A DNA stretch of 64,000 bases from Letharia columbiana (taxonomy: Eukaryota > Ascomycota > Lecanoromycetes > Lecanorales > Parmeliaceae), in NCBI RefSeq assembly GCF_014066305.1, contig NW_023501062.1, positions 176,501 to 240,500 of the forward strand, in the 5' to 3' direction. Positions within the stretch are counted from its first letter, which is position 1. Every line of letters starts with the position of its first letter. Positions 36,564 to 49,330 of the stretch are shown here, one piece after another. The notes below the pieces were generated by a model. It searched no databases, was not told the DNA's origin, and worked only from the letters and a program-made list of their open reading frames with translations. Both the position numbers and the translations under genes were made by a program.

Positions 36564-37379
36564 ATAATAAGTATAGAGAAGTACGCTTATAGTATAAGTA
36601 TTATTTAAAAATATATCTAATTTAGTCGATAATTATATCTTATTTTATTATCTTCACTTACTCGCTATTAATTTATATAATTAATTAAACTCTTTAATAA
36701 TAAAAGATTTATTATTTATTACTTAGTACTTTCGTTTATTATTTATCTACTTATAAACTTAAATTAGCTCGCTAATATTAATAAATTTATTATCTAATAA
36801 TTATTAATTATACTCTTCGCCCTAATTAGTCTATTTAACTTTATATTAAATATCTTTCTTATACTTAACTTTATTAATAATTTCTTTAATCTTTTAAAAC
36901 TTATTATTATTAATAAGATCGAGAGTTTATATAAAAGCTTTCGCTATATTATTATAATTACGAAGATAATAAAATTTAAGTAATAATATATAAAAGATAT
37001 TATAGATTTTATATATTAAGAATAAAAGTAGATAATATATCTACGCCTTTATCTTATCTATAATTTAAAATAATTCTATAAATTTATAAAATAACTTTTT
37101 ATTTAGATATTTCTACTTTAAATTTTTAATCGCTAATATTATTAAATTATTTATCTTATAGCTTTAAGATTAATATATTTTATTATAATACTTAAACTAA
37201 GTTATAATAGCGCTGCGAAAACGCTTTACTATCTTATTTCTTAATACTTATAACTTCCATTCTTTATCTTATTATTTATAGCGAATATCTCCCCCTCGAT
37301 AAAATCGTTTTCGATCTCTTAATAAATTTTAGAATAATATTTATATATTAGAAAGAATAATATTATTTCGATAAAGAAA

Positions 37380-37880
37380 TATTAACTATTTATATAAGCG
37401 AACTCTACTATTAATAGTTATTTCGCTTAAATATTTTACTTATTATTAGCGAATATATATAAAAAGTATTTTAGCATCTAGTTTTAATACTTAGTTTACT
37501 CGTCGATTTACGAGTAAAAGATAATACTTAAATATCGCTTAATTTTAAAATAAAAGTAAATAACGAACTAAAAGCTATTAGTAAATATAGAGTCTCTATT
37601 ATTAATAATATCGTTTAATATACTATAGCAATATACTATTTCGAAATAAAATACTTTTATTAGCTAAGCGATATCGATTATAATAAATATAAAAATATAT
37701 CTTACTATTTTTATAAATTAATTTATTATAATTAGAATAATATTATAGATAATATTCTTATACTTACTCGCTAGTAAGCTAATAATAAAATTTATAGAAA
37801 TTTTCTTTTATAGCTTAATAGCGATAAAAAGCGAGCTTAATTCGTTATATAAATAATATCATAAAGCTTTAATTCGCTAA
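37380..37880 (-). pseudogene. Split-Gypsy integrase core relic
   Basis: The minus strand reads KKISINFIISLLASKYKN, then ILIIINxFIKIVRYI and NRDSIFTNSF, matching the DFITGLPxS, VDRFTKMARYIP and SDRGSxFTSxFW blocks of Gypsy integrases. Asp-to-Asn and Gly-to-Asp/Ser changes fit RIP. Confidence 0.85.
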
Positions 37881-38389
37881 TAAATATTATATATCTTAAT
37901 ATAGTCGATAACTTACTTTAAGCTTTTATTTTAATAATATTTATAAGTAAATAGCTTATACGTTTTCGTAGTATTAAAATATTCTAATAATAAATTATTA
38001 TAATATTTATTAATAAGCTCTTCTTTTAAGATCTTATCTTTAGAAATATAAAGGCGATTATTATATCTTAATAATCTTTTAAAATCTAAAATCTATATTT
38101 AATTATAAGCGCGACGCTTAATTATCGATTTATTAATATTAATTTAAAAAGAGTTTATTTAATTATTATAGGCTTATAAATCTTAAATTAATATTTTTAT
38201 TAGCCTTTAAAATATATTATAAATAATCTCTTATATAATCTTAGACTCTCTTTTAGAAATAATTATCTAAACGCTAGTAATACGAAATATAGATATTATT
38301 ATCGTTATAATCTTCTTAATTCTTTATAATTACTCGCCGCTAGTTTAAAATATAAGTTTATTCTATAGTATTAATAAAAATTTAATATT

Positions 38390-38990
38390 TAATAACGAAA
38401 TTCTTTTATAATTAAGGCGTCGCGATAGCGGGTTAATAGAGTTTAATTTATCTATTTAATAAAAATTTTTAAAGTTATAAATAGCTAACTTTAGTGTCTA
38501 ACGAGTTTATCTAAAGTTTAATTTCTTCTACTTTATAAAGTTTTTAAGATTATTATAATTTATTAGAATCTTAATATAAAATATATTATCTTTTAGATAA
38601 TAACGCTATTATTTTATAGATACTATAATAATAAATAACTCTTAATTATAAATCTCGTAATTTTACTTCGTAGAATTTTTTTTTTTAAATTAGAATACTA
38701 TTAATTATTAGTAGTTATTTTTATTTAATTATAAAAGTATAATTTCTATATCGAAGTTAAAAGCGTCGATCTTAAGATATAACTTTAAATTTAGATTATA
38801 ATAGTATAGAAACGGCGTAGTTATAAAAGTGTTTTAAAGCTATTAAAACGCTAGCTTAGCGTTATCTATCTACTCTAACGATCTAGATTTCTTATTATTC
38901 TTATTTTCTTTAAGTAAATTAGTAAATAGCGTTATTATACTAAAATAGTTATAGATAAATTACTAATAAAAATTAGTAAAGTCTAAAAAG
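38390..38990 (-). pseudogene. Split-Gypsy RNase H relic
   Basis: The minus strand reads FLDFTNFY (the FLGFANFYRRFI box after RT), TPFLYYYNLNLKLYLKIDAF (the TAPxLxHxDPxxxxxxETDAS box), then NYEIYNxELFIIIVSIK and KDNIFYIKILINYNNL. This gives the usual order of Gypsy RNase H blocks. The first catalytic Asp is retained and others are mutated. Confidence 0.88.
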
Positions 38991-39209
38991 ACTTATATAT
39001 CTTAATAACTTTTTAATTTTAGCTATTTTTTAATAGTAGCGATATATTTCTAGTCTATTATAATATCTTCGATAAATATAATAAACTCTAGAAATTTAAC
39101 TCGTTCGATATAGAATTAATACTTTTTTGATTAACGTATAGTTAAAATTAAAATAAAACCTTAAATAATTACTTAAAATATAATTAATATTTTAATAAAA
39201 TAATTTTAT

Positions 39210-39303
39210 AAAAAAAAAAAATTTTTTAAAAAAAATAAAAAAAATTTATTAAATTATTTAAAAAAAAAAAAAAAAAAAAAAAATAAAAAAAAAAAAAAAA
39301 AAA
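39210..39303. repeat. A/T homopolymer block at the left end of Copia-C
   Basis: About 95 bp consisting almost only of A and T runs. It replaces the first 25 bp of the Copia-C 5' LTR and the part of the host Gypsy RT that should adjoin it. It closely resembles the block at 5520-5712. Confidence 0.8.
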
Positions 39304-39429
39304 TTGGCGTCTTGGCGATCACGTGATATAGTCACGTGATACGCCTTAGTGTATTCGTATCTAGTCGCTCTTTCCTTTTATAGAACTCTCTAATTAATAT
39401 AACTAAGTATTCTATCTTATATTTTAATA
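39304..39429 (+). repeat. Copia-C 5' LTR, truncated
   Basis: 126 bp aligning to position 26 onward of the 3' LTR at 45809. It contains GATCACGTGATATAGTCACG and ends TATATTTTAATA. The internal sequence begins GATTATAAGTCTAGA. Confidence 0.88.
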
Positions 39430-42400
39430 GATTATAAGTCTAGACTCTATCTAATAACTATTTTAATTATTTTATAATCTATCTACTATTTATCGTAGCT
39501 ATAACTACTTTTAGCGTATTTATTATATTAATATTTATTAAATAATAATAGTTATAACCGCGAAGGACCTCTTTTATTAATCTTCGTAATATAAATATTT
39601 TTTACTTTAAGATAGTTATTCTAGCTAGATAATATACGTTAAATACGCTTTTAATTAAAAGAATAAAGATAGCGAGTAAGGGGGGCTATATCGAAATTAT
39701 TAATATATTAATATATTATATTAATAATTTAATATATAGACTTTCTTATCGCCTTTTATATAAGATAATTTAAAGTAAATTAAAATATATCGTATTTAAT
39801 TATATAATATCGAAGCTATTATACGCCGTAATAGGATATTATACGCCTATACTTTTTCGTTATATAGTCGCTATAATCGCTAGAATATTACTAGTTTCCT
39901 TATATTAAGTAGAATACGCTAAAGATAAAAGACGATATATTCTTATTCTTATACTTCGCTATATTAAAAGCTAATAATAAGCGATTAGACTCTAATATCC
40001 TATTATATAATTTTTATAATAAAGGCTAAAATCTAGTCTAAGATAACGACGTAACGCTAAAAGAGAAAATAATCTATATCTTATATATCTAGTATATTAA
40101 TATATAAAGAGAAATTATCTCTTATCGTATTAATTAAAGAATAATTATTCTCTATATTTATATAAATAAAGCGATCTCGCGAAGAAGTTTTAGTTAATTT
40201 TAATAAGCGAGCGAAGCGAAATTATAAGTAATCTTATATTTAATCTTAATTAATTTTTTTAATAGAAGAGTTAATTAATAGAAGATATTATATTATAAAT
40301 ATAATAGAGGGCGATTAAGATAATCGCGATAATAATATAAGAAATAAAATTTAATTAAATCCCCTCTTAAATATAAAGAGTAGCGATTTTTTATAAAGAT
40401 TTTATATACTTATATTATATTTCCCCTTAGTATCTATAAGTTAAAGCTTATCTCTTTAAGATATTATCGATTACGTTATAGATTATAATATAAGATTTCT
40501 TTCTAAATAACGCTTTAAATTATATTAAGCTAACTTTAAAGCTTAATAGAATTTTCTCTATACGCTTTAAATAATTATAAATATTTTAAATATAAATAAT
40601 ATCGATAGCGAGTATACTTTAATTTCTTACGCTAATTCTATTATTATATTAAGATTAATTTATTCTTAAATTATTATTAGAGTTAATCTTAAATAAAGAG
40701 CTCTTTAAATTTAAAGCGAAGTTAGTTTTATCGATATTATTTATTTTATTTATTTTATTAAGCGCTATTATATTATAAATCTTATTTTTAAATTTAAGCT
40801 CTTATTAAAGCTTTCTTCTATTAAGCTTTAAAAATTAAATTAATTCTTTATAAATAGTATTATATCTAAATATATTAATATTAAGCTTTTAATTAATTTA
40901 AGCTAACTTTATTAAATTTCTATATTTAAAAACGCTTTTAATTATTATAAATAAAAGCGAGATATATAGAATTTCTTTATGCTATTAGATCTCTAATATT
41001 ATATTAAAATCGATATTATTTAATTAATCTCTTATCTAGCGATTATTATAAGAGTAATAATAAATTAGCAATTTATAAGAGATATTCTTAAAATTATTAT
41101 TAATATAGATATTATAATATAAATTAAAGTATATTATAAACTCTATATTATAATAAAGACTCGCTATAAAAATAACTCGCGCGATTTTATTAAAAGTTAT
41201 ATTAACGCTATAATTATTTAAAAGAACTTAAAAGAATATAAATCTCGTAGATTAGATATTCTTAGTTTTATTATTTAGAGACTAAAGTCTTCTTAATTTT
41301 ACTATCTATAAAAATAAGCTATAAATCTATATTAATTAATTTATAAGTCTATTATAAGAGGTTAATAGCTTATTTAAGAAATATTCCTTTATTATTAATA
41401 AGAATTAGAAGATTTATTATTTTTATAAGAATTTAGATAACTAATATACTTAATATCGCGAGATCTATAATTAAAATTATAACTCTTATAATAAAGATAA
41501 ATCTTTTAAATTTATATTAATTTACGTTAGAATATAATAACTTAATATTATCTCTAATTCTATTATCTTTATTAAGTTCTTTAATACTTATATAATAACT
41601 ATCTATATCGAAATAGATATTTATATTCTTATTTCTATAACGCTTATATTAATTAAATATTATATTTAAAATAATATTAATTCTAATAACTCTTATATCT
41701 AAATATAAATCTATAAGTATTATATTATTTATAATAAGAATTTTTATTTTATTAAGAAGTATCTTAAATAGTTAAAGCGTAAGCGCTCTCGCGAAGAATC
41801 TTAAATTTTTAAAAGAGATCGCGATAGTTATAGCGATTAAGATAAAAGAGATAATTAAGAAGATAATAATATTAATATTAAATTTAAATTCGAAAAGTCT
41901 AAAAAAGAGAAGAATTAATCTTTTAGCGTTAAAGTAGTTATTATAACTATTTAATCTATAATAGCGCGCTATTTTATCGCTTATATCGCTATTATATTTA
42001 TTATTAATTCTTAAATCTTAAATAATAAAATCTATAAATCTTTTAAGATTAAATTCTTAAATAGAGTTTTTATTATTATACTTTTTATTATAGTAATAAT
42101 ATCTTCTCTCTAACTTCGTAATTATATATATACTTAATATATTACTTATAATTTCTTAATCTTTAAAATCTTCTTTAAATTTTAAGAATTTTATTTTATT
42201 AATAAACTCGTCGACGATAGCTATATAACTTTCGACTTTAATAATATTAATCTTAAATATAAAATAAAGAATATTAAGCGTATTTAAACTTTTAATAATA
42301 TTTAATATATATCTAAATATAATTTTAATCTTATTTTTAAAGAATAATTAAAGAAGTAATAATACTCGCTTTCTTTTATTTTCGACGATCTTTTTATAGA

Positions 42401-42559
42401 AAAATAGTAGTTTTTCTTTAAACGTACTTAAAGTTATCTTTATACGCTTAATATTTAAGAAGATATCTCTCTAGCCTTAATTATTATTAATAAAGAAATT
42501 TCTATTTATAATAAGTTCTCTATCGAGTTTATAAAGCCCTCTAATTAGTAAGAGTCTTA

Positions 42560-43330
42560 AATTTATAAAAAGACTTTATATATATAATATACTTATATAA
42601 ATTATTTAGATACTTAGAATATTAAGAAGATAATTAAAATATATATCGAAATAAATCTTTTTAAATCTTCTTTTAATAATATTTATAAGCTATACTTCGT
42701 AGTTAATCTTAAAATAAAGCTTTATAAACGCTATATTATTCTCGAGAGATAGAAGAATAACTTAATTTATATCGATCTTTAGAAATTATTTAACGCTTTT
42801 TATAACGACTATATATTTATAATTATTTTTTTAAATAATTTTACTCTACGCTTTAATATCTATCTTCTATTAAATAAATTTAATAAATTTATTTTTATTA
42901 TATTTAAGCTTTTTCTCGATAATATAAAATATAGCGATTATTATTATACTCGCCTTCGCTCTAATTATAATATAAAATATTAGAATTATAAAATAAAAGT
43001 CTTTTATCTATTTAGAGAAATTATCTAGAAAGATATTATATTAGAGAACTTCTAAATAAATAATAAGTTTAAATAATTAAGCGCTATTATTTAGCGTAAA
43101 ACTAGCGTAATATTTAAGAAAAGCGATTTATTATAAAAGTATTAAATCGAGTTTATTTATATTAGAAATTATTTATATAATTATTAACTCGTAATTAAAC
43201 GAGATATTACTTCTTTTAAGATTTATATTAATTTCTCTTTTAATATTTCTTATCTATATATTATTAGATAAATAGACTTTTATTAAATTATATTTAAAGC
43301 TATTAATTAAAAAAAGTATTAAGATTATAT
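42560..43330 (+). pseudogene. Copia-C integrase relic
   Basis: It lies in the same relative position as the Copia-A integrase. The plus-strand translation resembles that copy block by block (NLxY-DL, DDFTL-like and HYYYTRLRSNYNxKY-like segments), with many stops. Confidence 0.6.
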
Positions 43331-44009
43331 AATTAAGAAATAACTTATAAACTATTAAGATTATTTTTATTATATACTTTTAAATAATAATAAGATCGCT
43401 ATTATCTCGAATATTAAGTAATTTAATAATATTCTTTTTAAGTTTATATTCTTTATTTTAAGAGAGAATACGCGTAATAATATTAAAATAGTAGTCTATT
43501 ATAACGATCGTCGGCTTATTAAAATTATTAATTATCTCGAGAGTTATCTTTTCTCTTTATTTATAATTTTAAGAAAGAATCGCTAAAAGAGATAAGTAAC
43601 TTTCATTAAAGATAAAGTTAATAACTTATTTAATTTTATTTAAATTTTTAAAAGAGCTTAACTAATAGTCTTAATTAATTTAAGATCTTTAGAAAAGTAA
43701 TTATCTAATATATTTAGTAATAAAACTCTCTCTATAATCTCTATAACGACGTCTTTTAGATTTATTACTCGCTTTATAAGTGATTATAACTCGATCTTAG
43801 CGATAAATTGCTTATTCGATATCTTAAGAGTATATAAAGAACTCTCTTTAAATCCTCTAGCGCTATTAATAAAAGCCTTCTCTTTTAAACTCTATAAATC
43901 TCGAATCTATAAGAAAACTATATCGAACTCTTATTATAAGATATATTAAGAAATTACTATAGAGAAAGAAGTCGACTCGCTTATTATTAATAGAACTTAA
44001 ACTCTAATA

Positions 44010-44640
44010 AATCTTTTATTAAATATATATATTTTAAGAGGTTAATAGGTTTATAAGCTTAAGCGTAATCTCGTAGAGAAGATTATATAATATAAAGCTC
44101 GCTAAATTATTCGCGACTTTAAATAATAAGAAGAAATCGATTTTAATAAAATTTTCGCTTTTATTATTAAGTTTATAAATTATAAAGTAATCTTTACGCT
44201 AGTAGCTACCTTAAATTAAAAGCTTAAATAAATAAATATTAAAATTATCTTTTTATATAGCGATATTAAGAAGATAATTTATATTATTTAGCTTACTAGC
44301 TTTAAGACTAAAGACTAAAAGAATAAGATATATAAGCTTATTAAGGCACTTTACGATTTAAAGTAATTCTCTAGAGTTTAATATAATACTCTTATAATCT
44401 ATTTAAAGAAATTAGATTTTAAATCTATTACTATTAATCTCTCTATATTTATTAATAATATTATTATTATCGCTATTTACGTAAACAATATTCTACTCGT
44501 AAGTCTTAATAAAATCGAAATATAGAATATTAAGAATAAGCTTAATAAGAAGTTCGAAATAACTAATTTAAGATCTTATATCTATTATCTTAATATAATA
44601 ATTATTAAAAATTATATTAATCGAATTCTACGCCTTAGCT
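44010..44640 (+). pseudogene. Copia-C reverse transcriptase relic
   Basis: The plus-strand frame shows VYKLKRNLVEKIIxYKAR near 44.05 kb, FNKIFAFIIKFINYKVIF near 44.15 kb, KALYDLK near 44.35 kb, and IYVNNILLVSLNKIEI with KKFEITNL near 44.5 kb. This is the Copia RT block order. The YVDD box is mutated to YVNN. Confidence 0.9.
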
Positions 44641-45808
44641 AAAAAGGCTATATTAAGAAATTTCTAAAGAAATATAATATATTAAGCTCTACGCTATCGC
44701 CTACTCTTATTAATAATAATAAATTTTATATTATTAAAGATAATTTTATCTCTATTAATTAGTCTCGCTATATCTATTAATTAATTATAGAATTACTTAT
44801 ATATATAATATTAGATACTTAATTTAATATCGTATTCGCTATCTTAATAATCTCTAGATATATCTTAAACTCGAATAAATCTTATTAAAAGACTATTAAG
44901 CGTATCTTTCGATATCTAAATAATATTAAAAATTAGTAGTTAATATTTAGAGGAGATCTAAAATTACTTACTAGCTATATAAACGCGGATTAAATAAGCA
45001 ATTAGAATACTTAATATTTTATTTTTAGCTACGTCTTTAATATAAATAATACTATTATTAATTAATTATCGAAATAATAATCTATTATAGCGCTATTCTC
45101 TTATAAGATTAAATATATTAATTAAACGTAAGCTATTAAGAAGATAGTTTAATTATATAAACTTCTTAATTAACTTAATTTAACGCTAAATATATATAGA
45201 TTATTATTATCTATTACGATAATTAAGATATTATAGCCCTTATTAAAAATTCTTAATTTTATACGCGTACTAAGTATATCGATATTTAATATTACTATAT
45301 ACGGGAATAAGTTATCGCTAATATCGTTACTCTTAAATATATCTCTATCAAATAATAAATAATCGATAAACTTATTAAGGTACTATCTAAGGATAAATTT
45401 AAGAAATTTCGTATACTAATTAGGCTGGAATATCGTTTATAGATTTCCTATTTAGAGGGAGCCAACTTCTACTTTAGGGGAGCTATTTTATTAGTCGGCC
45501 AACAGCCGGTCGCAATATGTAGGACGGAGAATTTCTTCCAATCATTTCATTCAATGGCCTCGAATCGATCGATTTTTGGTGTGTACCAGATGGCCTGGAA
45601 ATAAAATTTCCGAAAAACCGTTTTTTGATATTTTGGGGGTTTGACATAGTCGTTTTTAGATTTCGACTTTTTACTTTAGCCATTCGGCGCTAAACTTACT
45701 TTAGCTACCCAGCTCGGATTTCACCTTACCTACTCGGTTTTAACACTATTAGCGTTAAACTTCGTATTTACCGAATTTCGCGTATGAAAGGATATATACG
45801 AAGGGGAG

Positions 45809-45959
45809 TGTTGGAATTCGGATCACGTGACTCTTGGCGTCTTGGCGATCACGTGATATGGTCACGTGACACGCCTTAGTGTGTTCGTATCTAGTCGCTC
45901 TTTCCTTTTATAGAACTCTTTAGTCAATACAACTAAGTGTTCTACCTCATATTTTTTAA
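45809..45959 (+). repeat. Copia-C 3' LTR (best preserved copy of the family)
   Basis: Starts TGTTGGAATTCGGATCACG and is about 151 bp long. The last few bases (TTTTTTAAT) have diverged, so the exact end is uncertain by a few bases. Three CACGTG palindromes lie within the first 65 bp. It is essentially unmutated at CpA, unlike the 5' LTR of the same element. Confidence 0.88.
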
Positions 45960-46160
45960 TTCGTAAAGACTTTAACGTTATATAAATGATTTAGAGTCTT
46001 AATAATTAGAGATAGCGAATATCGATTTTTAATAGTTATTATATTTAGATCTCGATAATTAATATAAAGATAAAGCCTCTTATTCTTTTTAGAAATAAAA
46101 AGAATTAATACTTCGACTAAGAAAGTCGAGTAATAAATTTAGCTTTTCTAAAGGAAATTC
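45960..46160 (-). pseudogene. Split-Gypsy reverse transcriptase, N-terminal relic
   Basis: The minus strand reads ILFISKKNKRLYLYINYRDL, then NIITIKNRYSLSLIIKTLNH and VKVFTN right at the Copia-C junction. This matches the Gypsy LFVPKKDGSLRLCVDYRxLN and ITxKNRYPLPLIxExLxRL boxes. The continuation (LDLxxAY through YxDD) is absent on the other side of Copia-C. Confidence 0.9.
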
Positions 46161-48930
46161 TTTAGATAACGTTATAGCTTCGTTAACTTCGTTTAAGATA
46201 AATTATATAAGAGACTATATAACGGCTTTTTACCGCTTTTAATCTTAATAATATAATTCTTCTACTTAAGCGTAAATAAGATTTCTACTTTTTTATTAAA
46301 AAAAATGTTATTAAACTCTAGTAACTTCTAAGAAAGCTCTAGATTACGTCTATTTTTCGATTCGCTACGCGTTATCACAGCGTATATAATTATAAATATA
46401 TTTAGCTTTTATTTAATAATTCGAGTAAACTTAATTAATTCTTTAATCTATAATTTATTAGTATTAATTTTAAATTATTATTACTTCATCGCTAAGTTTA
46501 ATAATACTTATAATTAACTTAGTTTAAATATATCTAATATAATATTAAGACCTTTTTAATTAACGGTATAGAAGAGTATATTATACTTTTTATTTTAATT
46601 TTAATTATTTACTAACTAGTAATCTAGCTAATATACGCTATAGTAATATATACTTTAATCGCTTAGCGCTTTCGATTGCGATAAGATAGCGTTATAAGAT
46701 TTTAAGTTTTATTAAATTACGAATTTTTATAAAATTAAATTAATATATACTTTAGTATCGAGTAGAGTAACGAGTTACCTCTATTTACTTTAAAGCTTTA
46801 TTTATCTCTTCGTAAAAATAAAAGAAATTATCTCTATTAATCGTTATTCTTACCTCGCTTCTAAGGCGATTATAAGATTAAATCTTTTTTTATTAATACT
46901 ACGTCGATATAGACTATAGGCGATTTATCGAGATTTAGATATTTAGATATTTAATAACTCTATTTTCTATAATAGAAATAACTATTCTTCTTATAATTAA
47001 GATTAAAGAATTTAATTTTATACTTTACGCTATTATCTTAAGTGCGCGCTACATAAGCGTCGTCGTTTAAAATTAATTTAAATTTCGAAATTCGATTCTT
47101 TAAAGGCTTATTCTTAGTAAACCCTCTTAAAGACTTTAAATAGAAATCGTCGTTAAAGCGTATATATTTTAAAATCTTTTTTTATATAATAGTTTAAATA
47201 AGAATTTCTTCTCGTTATTTCGATATACTATTAATACTTAAGATTTTATTCTTAAGCTTTAGTTTAAGTTTAGTTAAGAAGAAATTAGCTTAATACTTCT
47301 TAGAAAATAAAATTATATAATCTCTAGCTTCTTTAGATAAGTCTTAAAAATAAATATCTTCTAATTAAAGCGTTATTTAATCTTCTTTTACTTTTCGTAT
47401 ACGAGAAGATAATAGTTTATTAAATTCGTTATTAAATTAAGTAGAAACTACTTAAAGAATTCGAAAGTTATATTTTCTAGACTATAAATTTAATAATATT
47501 TATATTATTAAATATTAGAATTATCTTCTAAGAATTATATATAATAAATAATTCTTAATTAATTAATAATAAAATATTTAGAACTTATAAGAAACTTAAT
47601 TTCAATTTCGCGGAACTAGCGTAGATACTCTCTCTTACTAATATTTTTATAAAAATATATTCTTTTAAAACGAAGTATTTTTATCTTAATTAATATATTC
47701 GCTAGAGGCGCGATAGTAATTAATATAAATAGACCTTCGCTAATTATAGATAATAAGCTAGTATTATAAAGCTCGCAATTATAAGTCTTTAATATAGTTA
47801 ATTTTTATAGATGATAATTTTCGACTTTAGCGACTATAAGACGTTATTCTATAGTAAGATCTTTTATTAATAAGAAATTCTTAAACTTATTATCGGCGCT
47901 ATAGCGACTCTCGATATTATCTTCGTTTTTTATTATACGATTTAGAGATAAACCCGATATTATAATAATAATAGATCTTTTTCTTTAAAAGATAGAGAGA
48001 TTAAAATTATAAGAGTATAGTCTATTAGCGGTTAGCTAGTAGATATAGATTATAAAAGATATAGTATTATTATAGAATTTAATAATATATTTAATAGTAG
48101 AACTAATCTTTAAAGAATATTAAAACTTCGAAATATACGAAGTAGACCTACGTCCGCTAAGCCTCTAGATATATAAGATATATTATTAAAACTAAATCTT
48201 AAAAGGAACTTTAACGTAGTATATACGATGTCGACGCCTTAGCGTAAGTAGCGTTAAGGCTCATAACGTATTAGATCTAATAATTTCTTAAAAAGATAAT
48301 TCTCTAATATTTAAATTTTCTTAATATTAAGAATAATATCTAATTAAATAAGATTTAAATAGAAATTAATAAAGATTTAAATCTCTTATTATAAAGTATA
48401 TATATTATATAATATATTACTACGTCGATTTAAGTTCTTATAAATATCGATTAACTCGTCTATAATCTTAGTAAAAAACTAATACGAGTTAATAAAGTTT
48501 CGAAGTCTTCTATATATTATATATTATATAGTCTTATTATCGAGTTATAAGACTATATAGTTTATCTTAAAGTTCTTAATAAGATAATAATCGCTATTAA
48601 TCTTAAATTTCTATTTTATTCTAAAGAACTAGTCGTTTTAAATAAAATTATTATCGTCGATAAATAGAGATAAGTCTAGAACTTTAATTAATTTATCTTT
48701 TAAATATCTAGATATACGTTTCTTCTCGATTAAGAATAATTATAAATCTTTAATCGATTATAGATTAAGATTATTAACTTTTCGCTATAGAAAAATTATA
48801 TTCTTCTAAAAGTCTTAAACTAGTTAATTTATTTTCTTGATTATTCTATAAATCTAAAATAAATCGTTTATAATTAGATTCTTCTCTATTACGACGATAT
48901 AATATCGAATAATAATCTTTTAAAAATCAT
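45960..48930 (-). mobile_element. Right (5') half of the Gypsy retrotransposon split by Copia-C
   Basis: The minus strand starts, at the Copia-C junction, inside RT and continues rightward through presumed protease and gag. Positions 48130-48290 are clearly similar to 20030-20200 in Gypsy-A and then diverge. It is RIP-mutated throughout. A 5' LTR was not identified. Confidence 0.7.
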
Positions 48931-49330
48931 CTTACTTTTAACGTATTACGTTTCCAGTATAGCGTAACTTAGTATATCGCTTTCTTTCTTCGAGAATAGT
49001 ATAGCGTAAGAAACCTAACTAGCGTGACTTGACATGTCGCTTCCTTTCTTCGATTTCGTTTATAGCTTAAGTATTTTTCAATTAATTAATCCCAATTAGA
49101 ATTAAGAAACACCTTTCCCTTCTTCGTAAAACTCCTTTTTAGAAGTATATATATGCTTTTTATATAGTATCCCTAATAATTAATAATAATACTCGGCTTT
49201 CCTATATTCTTTAACTATTATCCTTACTATTTTCCATATTAAAGATACTATTCTCACACTAAAGAGTTTTACTTCTATTATTTTTTTAAAGAAAGAATCT
49301 TTTTCTAAAAGGAAGAACCGCTATAAAAGC
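48930..49330 (+). repeat. Less mutated segment with a 67-bp spaced direct repeat, possible 5' LTR of Gypsy-D
   Basis: TAGCGTAACTTAGTATATCG followed by CTTTCTTTCTTCG recurs about 67 bp later as TAGCGTGACTTGACATGTCG followed by CTTCCTTTCTTCG. The first copy looks like a RIP product of the second. CA and TG are retained up to about 49260. Its position upstream of a plus-strand Gypsy suggests an LTR or promoter, but the second LTR would lie outside the window. Confidence 0.4.

Larger units (their letters stand above)
36564..39209 (-). mobile_element. Left (3') half of a Gypsy retrotransposon split by Copia-C
   Basis: The minus strand carries integrase (about 37.38-37.88 kb), RNase H (about 38.39-38.99 kb) and the end of RT. 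The complementary 5' half (RT N terminus, protease and gag side) lies beyond Copia-C at 45960-48930, on the same strand. Together they form one element interrupted inside RT, with part of the RT core missing at the A-tract 39210-39303. Confidence 0.78.
39304..45959 (+). mobile_element. Copia-type LTR retrotransposon, RIP-mutated, 5' truncated (Copia-C)
   Basis: The 5' LTR lacks its first 25 bp (it starts at TTGGCGTC, 39304) and ends at 39429. The 3' LTR (45809 to about 45959) is nearly free of RIP. The plus strand encodes relics of integrase (about 42.56-43.33 kb) and RT (44.01-44.64 kb), with RNase H up to about 45.4 kb. It is inserted in the RT of a minus-strand Gypsy, just after the VFTK-LDL-type box. 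The segment 45430-45959 keeps CA and TG, so mutation density falls off toward the 3' end. Confidence 0.9.

Noticed and set aside
45483..45683. 66-codon minus-strand open frame
   Set aside because: Antisense to the Copia-C 3' untranslated segment; not conserved in the other copies.
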